This document shows, piece by piece, positions 1 to 6,406 of a DNA stretch of 9,103 nt (position 1 is the stretch's first letter; each line of letters begins with the position of its first letter). The notes below the pieces were generated by a model. The model saw only the letters and a program-made list of their open reading frames with translations. It searched no databases and had not been told where the DNA came from. Both the position numbers and the translations under genes were made by a program. The stretch lies in assembly GCA_003540955.1 (NCBI GenBank), contig DPMX01000007.1, positions 1 to 9,103 on the forward strand, read 5' to 3'. The stretch is from Gammaproteobacteria bacterium. Its GTDB lineage: Bacteria; Pseudomonadota; Gammaproteobacteria; Ga0077536.

Positions 1-1
1 G

Positions 2-169
2 ATCGCTGAAGGATTTCGGCCGAACATCGTTCGGGAAGGTGTGGGTGATCGCGTGCCTGGCGTGACCGAGTGGAATCTGTTCGATATCGATTCTAAGTTT
101 GGCGACGTTGAGTCGCTCGACCGAGTGCTGGAGTACCTCGCAAAAATCGAACCGCATGCCGATCGCTGA
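2..169 (+). CDS. C-terminal fragment of an unrecognised protein
   Basis: An open frame enters from the left edge (first full codon at base 2) and stops at TGA 167-169, giving 55 residues. The fragment is rich in acidic residues and contains the readable stretches FRPNIVREGVGDR, VPGVTEWNLFDID and SLDRVLEYLAKIEP. The last of these looks like a C-terminal amphipathic helix. Codon use is even and resembles that of the other genes in the window, so I think this is the true 3' end of a gene rather than a chance frame. I do not recognise the family and no catalytic motif is visible. It is followed by about 155 bp without a gene, then by the VOC gene on the same strand, so the two could be co-transcribed. 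Confidence 0.7.
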   Translation: MAEGFRPNIVREGVGDRVPGVTEWNLFDIDSKFGDVESLDRVLEYLAKIEPHADR

Positions 170-288
170 AATTTCGGGCTTATGGCGGTGCTTGGCTAAG
201 ATTCAGAGTCTTTTACCTTGCGTATCTTGTCCTGAACGCCTCCTTTGGGATTTGGATGTGGGATCGCCGTGGATAGAAACGTATTCGT

Positions 289-305
289 CGCCGTCTGTTA
301 CGGCG
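289..305 (+). repeat. Small hairpin in the gap upstream of the VOC gene
   Basis: CGCCGT, a 5-nt loop CTGTT, then ACGGCG form a perfect 6-bp stem. No T-run follows on either strand, so it is not a convincing intrinsic terminator. It may be a weak transcript structure between the left-edge gene and the VOC gene. Nothing else is recognisable in 170-324. Confidence 0.25.
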
Positions 306-324
306 CTTCAAGAGCCCCAGGGGA

Positions 325-751
325 ATGATCGAAGACTAAACTCTCATACATTAACATCTTCACTAAAGACATCAGAAAGCTGTCGAAATTTTACATGGAT
401 GTTTTCGGGTACGAGGAAGACAAGACAGTGCGCACGGGTATATTCAGAGGCGTGCGCACCTCGAAATCTTTTATTGGATTCAACTCTTTGGACGCATATG
501 AACTCCTGGGTTTAGGTGACCATGCCAATCAGGACGGAGTAAAATTTCTGCTGAACTTAGAGGTTAATTCAAAGAAAAAAGTGGACGAACTTGTGACTAA
601 GGCGAAACGTCGGGGTGCAACACTGATCAAAGAACCGTACAAGACCTACTACAACTGGTACCAGGCGGTAATACTCGATCCGGAAGGTAACTGTATCCGC
701 ATAAATCGGATCCTCGGCGGCGAGTGGGATGTTGACGGTTGGAAGAAGTAG
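325..751 (+). pseudogene. VOC/glyoxalase-fold protein, 5' end frameshifted
   Basis: The main frame encodes a protein of the vicinal oxygen chelate (glyoxalase/bleomycin resistance/dioxygenase) superfamily, about 140 aa. The N-terminal strand and helix read YINIFTKDIRKLSKFYMDVFGY. The C-terminal half has the hallmark AVILDPEGNCIRINR, with the usual DPEGN turn and a metal-site-like ending. The match to the fold begins upstream of the first in-frame ATG (395), which lacks a Shine-Dalgarno sequence and would delete the first beta strand. The frame is closed by TGA at 326-328, and no ATG, GTG or TTG lies between. ATG at 325, one frame over, reads M-I-E-D then TAA at 337. Removing one base near 337 joins it to K-L-S-Y-I-N, an ideal VOC N-terminus. 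I therefore infer a one-base insertion (mutation or read/assembly error). AGGGGA directly abuts ATG 325, which is too close for a good ribosome site. Substrate unknown. Confidence 0.72.
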
Positions 752-757
752 ATCTTT

Positions 758-798
758 AAAAAAAACCCTGTTGGTGTGGCGTCTACGCGAGAGGGTTT
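758..798 (-). terminator. Intrinsic terminator downstream of acdS
   Basis: On the - strand, 4 nt after the acdS stop codon, AAACCCT (798-792) pairs perfectly with AGGGTTT (769-763). The T-run continues to eight T's (765-758). The 22-nt loop is long and can form a small inner GCG/CGC stem. Stem plus T-tract fits rho-independent termination of the leftward genes. The + strand has only TTT after the stem, so it would be weak for the convergent VOC gene. Confidence 0.6.
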
Positions 799-801
799 GC
801 G

Positions 802-1812
802 TTACTTGAATGCCGAGTGATAGGCGTCGAGAGCGGGTGAACCGCCGAGATGTGCATAAAGAACTTTTGAACCTTTGTCGAACTCGCCGGCCTGCGCCAT
901 GCCAATCAGGCCTGCTACGGATTTGCCTTCATAAACAGGATCGGTGAGCATGCCTTCTAGTCGCGCGGCCGTTTGGATCCCGGCGAGTGTGACTTCGTCT
1001 GGTATGCCGTACGCTGTACCCATAAAGCGTTCGTCAATGATTACATCCTCGTCGTTGATTGGCTTGCCGAGTTCAACTAGGTCGGCGGTGTTGCGGGCAA
1101 TTTTGGTTACAGCTGTCCGAGTCATGTCAGGGATAGCGGATGTATCGATTCCGATCACACGGCGCTCTTTCTCCTGTGCCTTGAAACCGACTACCATGCC
1201 GGCTTGCGTAGATCCGGTACAGGTTGCGACGATTACGATGTCGAAGAAAACACCTAGCTCTTTTTCCTGACGCGCGACTTCGTCTGCGAAATTTGCATAA
1301 CCAAGACCCCCTAGTCGATGATCGGAGGCGCCAGCCGGTATCCCATAGGGTCTGCCGCCCTCGGATCGTACCGCGTCCAGTGCCCGTTTCCAGGTTTCCT
1401 TCTCCGCCGTCGAATATCCTTCGCCCTCAAGGAGCGTCTCAGCACCCATGATGCGGGACAGAAGGATATTCCCAACTTTGTCGTATATCTCATCTTTCCA
1501 GGGCGCCCAGGTTTCTTGTACCAGCTTGCATTTCATTCCGGCCGCGGCTGCAACCGCTGCGACCTGGCGGGTATGATTGGATTGGACACCGCCGATCGAT
1601 ACAAGTGTGTCACAACCTTGAGCAATGGCGTCAGGAAGAAGCCATTCTAACTTTCGCACCTTGTTGCCGCCGTAAGCCAGACCAGATGAGATGTCATCCC
1701 GTTTGGCCCAGACTTCTACTCCGAGCTCTTCGGACAATCGCGGAAGCTGGTGTATAGGTGACGGCAGGAACGCCAGCTTATGACGTTTGAACCGCTGCTC
1801 GAGATTCAGCAT
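802..1812 (-). CDS. acdS: 1-aminocyclopropane-1-carboxylate (ACC) deaminase
   Basis: PLP-dependent, fold-type II cytosolic enzyme of the tryptophan synthase beta superfamily. It converts ACC to 2-oxobutyrate and ammonia. Its 336 aa match the family length (about 338) and can be numbered almost exactly as the Pseudomonas enzyme. The PLP lysine is K51 in GGNKVRKLE, S78 lies in QSNHTRQVAA, and the phosphate-loop region is CTGSTQAG (198-205). Active-site Y268 is in TAYGIP, Y294-E295 in DPVYEGKS, and L322 in YAHLGG. E295 and L322 are the residues commonly used to separate true ACC deaminase from the related D-cysteine desulfhydrase, and both are present. One oddity is H80, where I recall Gln in classical ACC deaminases and His in desulfhydrases. 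The start is ATG with AGGAG six bases upstream. It lies 40 bp downstream of the dioxygenase gene, so the two are probably co-transcribed, and it is followed by a terminator. D-cysteine desulfhydrase is the alternative. Confidence 0.9.
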   Translation of the reverse strand: MLNLEQRFKRHKLAFLPSPIHQLPRLSEELGVEVWAKRDDISSGLAYGGNKVRKLEWLLPDAIAQGCDTLVSIGGVQSNHTRQVAAVAAAAGMKCKLVQETWAPWKDEIYDKVGNILLSRIMGAETLLEGEGYSTAEKETWKRALDAVRSEGGRPYGIPAGASDHRLGGLGYANFADEVARQEKELGVFFDIVIVATCTGSTQAGMVVGFKAQEKERRVIGIDTSAIPDMTRTAVTKIARNTADLVELGKPINDEDVIIDERFMGTAYGIPDEVTLAGIQTAARLEGMLTDPVYEGKSVAGLIGMAQAGEFDKGSKVLYAHLGGSPALDAYHSAFK

Positions 1813-1818
1813 TGTTTG

Positions 1819-1825
1819 CTCCTAG
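1819..1825 (-). promoter_or_regulatory. Ribosome binding site of acdS, shared leader motif
   Basis: CTAGGAG followed by CAAACA and ATG. The same CTAGGAG box plus an AAACA-containing spacer precedes the triple RidA gene (4512-4518), where the spacer is AAAACAAC. This supports both chosen starts. Confidence 0.6.
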
Positions 1826-1852
1826 AAAATTGGACTAGCACAGGGTGTTCGA

Positions 1853-2923
1853 TTAACCAGCGTCGACGAACCGCGATTCGGTATCCTGGGTGCCGAACTG
1901 CGCCGCCGTTTCGTCCGACCACTTCTCGAAACGGGTTTGCTTGGTATACTTCTCAAGAATGTAGTCGGCCGCTCTGATCGGTGGATACTTGGCCGGATTA
2001 TCTTCGCTTTGACATGTAGGGAGGCACTCGATCATTGCGTCGTAGTTGCTCTCGAAAAAATAGATCAGCGACAGCCGTCGATCATTCGCATCCGAATCTA
2101 GCGCGGGTGCGATCACGCGATGACGGGTTGACATCCAGCGATCGTTGGTCCAGCGCATAATGAGATCACCGATATTGATTACGAAAGCATTTTCGATGAC
2201 GGGCACGTCTATCCATACGCCAGACCGATCCCTCGCCTGGAGACCGGGGCTTACCGTACAAATAGTAACGTTGGTGTAGTCGGAATGCTCGCCCGCGCGC
2301 AACTGGCCCGGTTCGGGATCTTTCGTCAACGGCGGATAGTGGATCGCGCGGTACGTGCTACACGGCTTGTCGATCAGGTGGTCGAAGTAGCCTGCAGGGA
2401 GTTCGAGCGCGAGCTCGAACAACCGATGGAGATCGAAAGCAAACTCGGTCATCACCCGGAAGTGTTCTTCCAAGATCGGGCGGAATTCCGGTGGCTCGGT
2501 TGGCCACAGGTTAGGGTAGAAATGGGTGCCAGCGGCCTCGGCGGCATAATATGGATCGTTCAATAGATATCTAGCTTCGGGTATACCCGGCGCGCCCAAG
2601 GAAACACATTCCTTCAGATCCGGAGGCGTATCGAGGCCGATACCGTATGATAGTCCTTCGGAAAGGACGGGTATGTAACCCCGAACAGCGTCGTCGCGCG
2701 GCCGCCCGATTTTCATTTTTTCTACTTCTGGTAGATCGAAAAAATCGAGACACAGGTGCCTAACGCGTCCAACCAGGGACATATCAACAGGATGGCCAGT
2801 GACGACGAGGAAGCCGACGTCCCGACAAACAGTGTCGAGCGAGTGCGCGAGTTCCAGTTTCGCGGCCTCATCGTCGGAGTAGAATGGACTAAGGTCTAGT
2901 ACGGGTACGGTACGGTTGCTCAC
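1853..2923 (-). CDS. Isopenicillin N synthase-like Fe(II)/2-oxoglutarate dioxygenase
   Basis: Cytosolic non-haem iron oxygenase of the family that includes isopenicillin N synthase, plant ACC oxidase and gibberellin/flavonoid 2OG oxygenases. In the longer numbering (from TTG 2935) an N-terminal DIOX_N region covers about residues 8-115 (VPVLDLSPF, GFLVVTGHPV), and the double-stranded beta-helix core covers about 190-300. The iron ligands are H217 and D219 (GEHSDYTN) and H272 (STRHRVIAP). R287 and S289 (RRLSLIYFF) form the RxS motif that binds the 2-oxoglutarate carboxylate or substrate. The C-terminus IECLPTC...YPPIRAADYIL is typical of the bacterial members. The first possible start is TTG (2935), but GTG at 2923 has GGAG six bases upstream and starts directly before the conserved VPVLDLS, so I use it (356 aa). 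It is the first gene after a 206-bp gap and precedes acdS. The substrate is unknown. Most bacterial homologues are uncharacterised, and family membership does not imply antibiotic or ethylene synthesis. Confidence 0.88.
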   Translation of the reverse strand: MSNRTVPVLDLSPFYSDDEAAKLELAHSLDTVCRDVGFLVVTGHPVDMSLVGRVRHLCLDFFDLPEVEKMKIGRPRDDAVRGYIPVLSEGLSYGIGLDTPPDLKECVSLGAPGIPEARYLLNDPYYAAEAAGTHFYPNLWPTEPPEFRPILEEHFRVMTEFAFDLHRLFELALELPAGYFDHLIDKPCSTYRAIHYPPLTKDPEPGQLRAGEHSDYTNVTICTVSPGLQARDRSGVWIDVPVIENAFVINIGDLIMRWTNDRWMSTRHRVIAPALDSDANDRRLSLIYFFESNYDAMIECLPTCQSEDNPAKYPPIRAADYILEKYTKQTRFEKWSDETAAQFGTQDTESRFVDAG

Positions 2924-2982
2924 GCCTGTCTCCAAATGGATTTTCGCTTCTCTTCCAGGCTAAAAATTCATAATTTGATCAG

Positions 2983-3009
2983 AACATAAAATCCCACACC
3001 CGGTGTCAA
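2983..3009 (-). promoter_or_regulatory. Candidate sigma70-type promoter for the dioxygenase-acdS unit
   Basis: On the - strand a consensus -35 TTGACA (3009-3004) is followed 15 bases later by TATGTT (2988-2983). The spacer is short and the -10 is imperfect. The position, about 60 bp upstream of the GTG start within the largest internal gap, suits a promoter. Confidence 0.4.
2996..3006. promoter_or_regulatory. Palindrome inside the candidate promoter (possible operator)
   Basis: ACACC-C-GGTGT is a perfect 5-bp dyad overlapping the -35 box and the spacer of the candidate promoter. A bound repressor here would block RNA polymerase. No regulator gene lies in the window, so the binder is unknown. 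Confidence 0.3.
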
Positions 3010-3040
3010 CAGCAAGAACTAGACATCAATAAGCCGCCTC

Positions 3041-3075
3041 TCTAGCTAGATGTTTATACGATTTTTATATCTAGA
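3041..3075. repeat. CTAG-rich palindromes in the intergenic region
   Basis: TCTAGCTAGA (3041-3050) is a perfect 10-bp palindrome. After 19 AT-rich bases comes TCTAGA (3070-3075), also palindromic. A third CTAGA occurs at 3019-3023. CTAGAT (3046-3051) can also pair with ATCTAG (3069-3074). The arrangement looks like a multi-site operator or a transcript hairpin between the RidA gene and the dioxygenase, but its function is unproven. Confidence 0.3.
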
Positions 3076-3129
3076 CTGCTTCGAGGCGAGATTCCTTTTG
3101 AAGTGTGCTCGTATAGATCCGCTGTTATT

Positions 3130-4503
3130 TTATTCATCGGGGCAGTAACCTATTAAGTCAAGAAGAAAAAGCGCGCCATCGACATGTAGTGGCCCCCCGA
3201 TTTCCAGGGTCGTCGAACACGGTGGGTCTTTTGGGAAGTGGCGCGCCCATTCGTCGATGGATTCCATGAACCAGTCGAAATCCGTGTGAAAGGCTTGGCG
3301 ACGACAGATATTCTGTATTGATGTCCCCGCTGCTTCACATACTTTTGCTACGTTCTCCAGTATGAAATTCATCTGCGCTCGCGCAGGGAGGCCATACCAC
3401 GGATATTCGTCTGCGCGCTTCCCACCAGCGCAAAGCCCGTTGGCGTCGCCGGCAATCTGTGTTGAGAAGAATAATAGGTCACCCGCTTTCACCGCATGCG
3501 GTTCATGCCCGATGGGTGCGCCCACGCCGTCTGCCATAATGGTTTGCTTTCTTGTCTTGCCATCTTTCTTAAGTGCAACAAGCGCTATCTCTGGATCGCA
3601 TCCACGGATCCCGATTCCCATGTAGGGAATCATTGTTCGTGCTGGCGGATCAACTGGAAATCGCTCGATCCAGGCTTCTTCGATCTCAGCAAGGTTTTTA
3701 GGGTGGCTGTAGTATATGGTTGCGTGCACGACATCATTCATCGACGATCCGCAGGTTTCTAGATTACGTTCGAGTTTGTCGAACAGTTTTTGCGTCTGCA
3801 ACTTCACGGGGAGGCCGTACCATAACAGTTCGCTCGGTGTGCGGGCGTCAAGCTGAATCGCAGAACGTGGTCCGTTGTAGTCGGTCCGGCCAGTATCACC
3901 GACGAAATCGGTCGCGTGCTCTCCGGCAGTAAAGACCCAATCTCCGGTGATTAATCCTTGGGAGTAACCTGCTAGTGCTTGCGGCACATCGAGCGCCACT
4001 TGCTGTTTTTTCGTTTCGGTATTAAGCAACACATCGACTTCGACGATAGTGTCTTTAACAAGTAGGTTCTTGATCCCCATACCAGTTGAAGCTGGTCGAT
4101 CATGAGTGAGAAAGCGATCGCGTTCCTCTAGATATGGAGTAATGGTGAATCCGTCTCCAACCCAAGTACCACCATCACGGTCCTGGTTAGGGGCAGTGAA
4201 CCATTGCCAGATACGGACAGAATCGTCGTCTAAACTTGCACCAGCAGCAGCACAAGTGTCCTTGATGTTTTGCAAAATGTACGCTGATTGACGTCGCTGC
4301 GGTATGCTTTGGAAAGGTAAATCGGGATGGTCGCGACACTCTACCGCAAGTCCGTCTGGACCAAAGTCTGAGGCCAATTGACCCGCGATAAATACCCATG
4401 GCCCAGCTTTTATTGCAGGTGAGTAGGGCATTGCAGGTTTCGGTACTCCGCCTGGCCAGATCGCCTCCCGATTATTTTTTGCCTTAGTATTGTTGTCGGC
4501 CAT
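3130..4503 (-). CDS. Triple-domain RidA (YjgF/YER057c/UK114) fusion protein
   Basis: Three RidA-like domains lie in tandem in one 457-aa chain: about 22-165 (AIKAGPWVFIAGQLASDF), 178-312 (LITGDWVFTAGEHATDF) and 335-455 (AVKAGDLLFFSTQIAGD). Each repeats the family's helix (ILQNIKDTCAAAGASLDD, LFDKLERNLETCGSSMND, ILENVAKVCEAAGTSIQN). Ordinary RidA is about 130 aa and forms a homotrimer with active sites between subunits, so this chain probably folds as a built-in pseudotrimer. RidA proteins hydrolyse reactive enamine/imine intermediates such as 2-aminoacrylate or 2-iminobutyrate. The catalytic Arg (E. coli R105, in PARS) is visible only in the middle domain (R289, PPART). The first has Ser (S139, RPAST) and the third Ser (S430, PPCST). 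Domains two and three share WYGLP. The start is ATG 4503 with AGGAG eight bases upstream. A GTG 42 bases earlier lacks support. It lies 54 bp after the CocE gene. The substrate is not known. Confidence 0.85.
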   Translation of the reverse strand: MADNNTKAKNNREAIWPGGVPKPAMPYSPAIKAGPWVFIAGQLASDFGPDGLAVECRDHPDLPFQSIPQRRQSAYILQNIKDTCAAAGASLDDDSVRIWQWFTAPNQDRDGGTWVGDGFTITPYLEERDRFLTHDRPASTGMGIKNLLVKDTIVEVDVLLNTETKKQQVALDVPQALAGYSQGLITGDWVFTAGEHATDFVGDTGRTDYNGPRSAIQLDARTPSELLWYGLPVKLQTQKLFDKLERNLETCGSSMNDVVHATIYYSHPKNLAEIEEAWIERFPVDPPARTMIPYMGIGIRGCDPEIALVALKKDGKTRKQTIMADGVGAPIGHEPHAVKAGDLLFFSTQIAGDANGLCAGGKRADEYPWYGLPARAQMNFILENVAKVCEAAGTSIQNICRRQAFHTDFDWFMESIDEWARHFPKDPPCSTTLEIGGPLHVDGALFLLDLIGYCPDE

Positions 4504-4511
4504 GTTGTTTT

Positions 4512-4518
4512 CTCCTAG
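4512..4518 (-). promoter_or_regulatory. Ribosome binding site of the triple RidA gene
   Basis: CTAGGAG, then AAAACAAC, then ATG at 4503. It selects this start over the upstream GTG (4545) and is nearly the same as the acdS leader. Confidence 0.6.
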
Positions 4519-4557
4519 ATGACGTGTCCACGTTGCTCGGGGCACGTGATTGTCGAT

Positions 4558-6291
4558 TTATCTGGGTGGGATGATGGGTACGAGCACGAAAGATTCTCGT
4601 TCCGCGCCGAAATGTAAGGTAATTTTACCATCGAAGAGTTCCTTTGGTCTGTCGCTTGGATCGTCATGCTTGAAGGGACCGACTCCTGTCATTGTGAACC
4701 AACCAACTTGTTCAACATTATCAGAGTATTGGTAATCTGAGCCTTGTATTGTCAGAGCAATCGTCCATCCAGCAGGAACTACGATACAGGTCGGCCAGAT
4801 TTCGATATCGAGTTCGTAGATTTCATCCGGCGTTAACAGTTGTTTCTCATCGTGCGTGTGGAACGGACGAAACGGGAGAGATAGTTCCGGATCGAGCTTG
4901 CGGTGGGACGCCCGCAACCAACCGTGGGCGATGGGCGTATGAGGATCGAGCGCGCCTTGGTATGTGACTTCGGTACCGTCTGGGTCGAATACCTTAAAGA
5001 TAAGAAATAGATCTGCATCCGGCGTAGAGGAAGAGACGTGTAACTTTGCCGCTAAAGGTCCTGTGATTTCCGTATCTTCGGCAGTAACCATCGTAAAGGT
5101 CACTCCTTCCCTCAATGCGTCGTACTCAAGCGTACCCTTAACAGTGTTAGCAACGGTTGATAGGCTACGCTTCACTGGATCGAGATGGAGTTTGGTCCAT
5201 TGGGTGTCTGGCAGTGGCCAATCTTGCTCGTAACGCAACACAAATTTTTCATTCGGATGGCGTATGTTCAAAATTGCAGCGGGGGTTTTATCCCAGCCGT
5301 TGTCTATACCACGCAGGAAGTGATCAAAAAATGCAAGCTGAATCTCGCGACCATAGTCAGTATAAAAATGTGTCCAATGCTCAATGCCGTGCATCTCGAG
5401 CCATTTTTGCTTAGATGCCGATCGGAAATAACCTTCGGTGTTGCCCCTGAGGTGGAGTCCGTGTCCGCCCCAGTTACCCGATGATAGGAGTGGCACTTCG
5501 ATTTTATCCCATTGGGGTAAACGCGGACTATAGTAGCTATCGTCGATGGTAGCGTGATCACGTAGCTCCTGCCCAAAGTCGCAACGATTTGCCGCCATAT
5601 TCTCTTGAGATAAGTTCACGTCGCCGCACACGTTCATACCGGTGGCACGACTTTTCGGGCCGTTATCACCGAGGCCGAACTGTACGGACTCAACCTGATT
5701 ACCGTACCAATTTGCCCAAAAGGTTGAAAGCATCCCACCGTGGTGAGTAGAGTCACGATACCAGTCTGCGGCGCCCTCCCAAGAGCACATGGCTGCGAGG
5801 TGCGGCGGTTGCATGGATGCCACCTGCCATTGATTCATCGCGTAATAGGAGATCCCGGTAATGCCGACCTTTCCATTAGACCAATCTTGCACTCCTGCCC
5901 ACTCAATGCAATCGTAGAAGTCCTGAGTCTCACGCGGCGAAAAATGTTGGATGTAGCCTGGGGAACGACCAGCCCCGCGTGAGTCGACCCGAACGCAGGC
6001 ATAACCGTGAGGGCACCATTTTTCGGGATCGACAACTTCCCAGTTGGCATGAATATTCGTGGAGTTCGCGGGTACATCCGGGTGTTCCTCACACATGATT
6101 CGCCACTGGTCAGGGTAACCGTCCTCGAAATGTAGGCCTTTTGCGTACGGTCCGTAGCTTAAAAGTACCGGATAATTCCCTTCCTCGAGTGGTAAGAAGA
6201 CGTCAGACCTGAGGATGAGGCCGTCATCCATTCCGATTGGCACGTCCCACAAAACGCGCATACCCTCGCGGATCTCTATATTCATCGTCAT
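4558..6291 (-). CDS. CocE/NonD family serine hydrolase (X-Pro dipeptidyl-peptidase S15 fold)
   Basis: A 577-aa cytosolic hydrolase with no visible signal peptide. It has an N-terminal alpha/beta hydrolase core (about 15-330) and a C-terminal jelly-roll domain (about 350-575), the architecture of cocaine esterase, alpha-amino-ester hydrolase and Xaa-Pro dipeptidyl-peptidase. Visible features are SYGPYAKG (45-52, oxyanion-hole Tyr region), VRVDSRGAGRSPG (100-112), nucleophile S148 in GITGISYY, and H308 in EHWTHFY as the probable catalytic His. The catalytic Asp of CocE sits in a G-W-Y-D motif. The equivalent place here reads GNWGG (272-276), so the Asp seems replaced by Gly. This may be a trait of a subfamily. 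The start is ATG 6291, with AGGA ten bases upstream. A TTG at 6312 and another ATG at 6285 are possible alternatives. It acts on an ester, amide or acyl bond of unknown substrate, and lies between the alpha/beta hydrolase and RidA genes. Confidence 0.87.
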   Translation of the reverse strand: MTMNIEIREGMRVLWDVPIGMDDGLILRSDVFLPLEEGNYPVLLSYGPYAKGLHFEDGYPDQWRIMCEEHPDVPANSTNIHANWEVVDPEKWCPHGYACVRVDSRGAGRSPGYIQHFSPRETQDFYDCIEWAGVQDWSNGKVGITGISYYAMNQWQVASMQPPHLAAMCSWEGAADWYRDSTHHGGMLSTFWANWYGNQVESVQFGLGDNGPKSRATGMNVCGDVNLSQENMAANRCDFGQELRDHATIDDSYYSPRLPQWDKIEVPLLSSGNWGGHGLHLRGNTEGYFRSASKQKWLEMHGIEHWTHFYTDYGREIQLAFFDHFLRGIDNGWDKTPAAILNIRHPNEKFVLRYEQDWPLPDTQWTKLHLDPVKRSLSTVANTVKGTLEYDALREGVTFTMVTAEDTEITGPLAAKLHVSSSTPDADLFLIFKVFDPDGTEVTYQGALDPHTPIAHGWLRASHRKLDPELSLPFRPFHTHDEKQLLTPDEIYELDIEIWPTCIVVPAGWTIALTIQGSDYQYSDNVEQVGWFTMTGVGPFKHDDPSDRPKELFDGKITLHFGAERESFVLVPIIPPR

Positions 6292-6332
6292 GGTATTAGG
6301 TTTCCTGTTCAAAGATTGTCGCTGGAAAGGCC

Positions 6333-6349
6333 AGTTGACGCGATCAACT
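6333..6349. repeat. Inverted repeat upstream of the CocE gene
   Basis: AGTTGA-CGCGA-TCAACT gives 6-bp perfect arms around a 5-nt centre, about 40 bp upstream of the CocE start. It could be an operator or a leader hairpin. No T-run follows it. Confidence 0.3.
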
Positions 6350-6378
6350 ACATCGGATCGTCTCGCGGCGCCGTCAGT

Positions 6379-6406
6379 GTGTCTCTTAGATTAATTTAAG
6401 AGACAC
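6379..6406 (-). terminator. Hairpin overlapping the stop codon of the alpha/beta hydrolase
   Basis: GTGTCTCTTA (6379-6388) and TAAGAGACAC (6397-6406) are perfect 10-bp inverted arms with an 8-nt loop. The TAA stop (6398-6396) lies in one arm. With a 2-nt bulge the stem extends by CAGT/ACTG. It lacks a following T-run, so it may serve as a processing or mRNA-stability stem, or a weak terminator, between hydrolase and CocE genes. Confidence 0.45.

Noticed and set aside
170..245. AAAGGAGG-like ribosome site on the - strand near 240
   Set aside because: No start codon and open frame follow at a suitable distance. It is probably chance.
329..345. Programmed +1 frameshift like that of prfB in the VOC gene
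   Set aside because: The codon before the stop is GAC, which cannot re-pair well after a +1 slip, and no upstream stimulatory Shine-Dalgarno is seen. A plain indel is simpler.
99..515. 138-codon + strand open frame
   Set aside because: It overlaps the end of the left-edge gene and the VOC coding frame. Its translation is Ser/Arg-rich low-quality sequence with no family features.
944..1270. + strand frame opposite acdS
   Set aside because: It is the antisense shadow of a clearly conserved ACC deaminase.
1853..2923. Assignment as beta-lactam synthesis or ethylene-forming enzyme
   Set aside because: Only general superfamily motifs are visible, and no ACV synthetase or other antibiotic genes are present.
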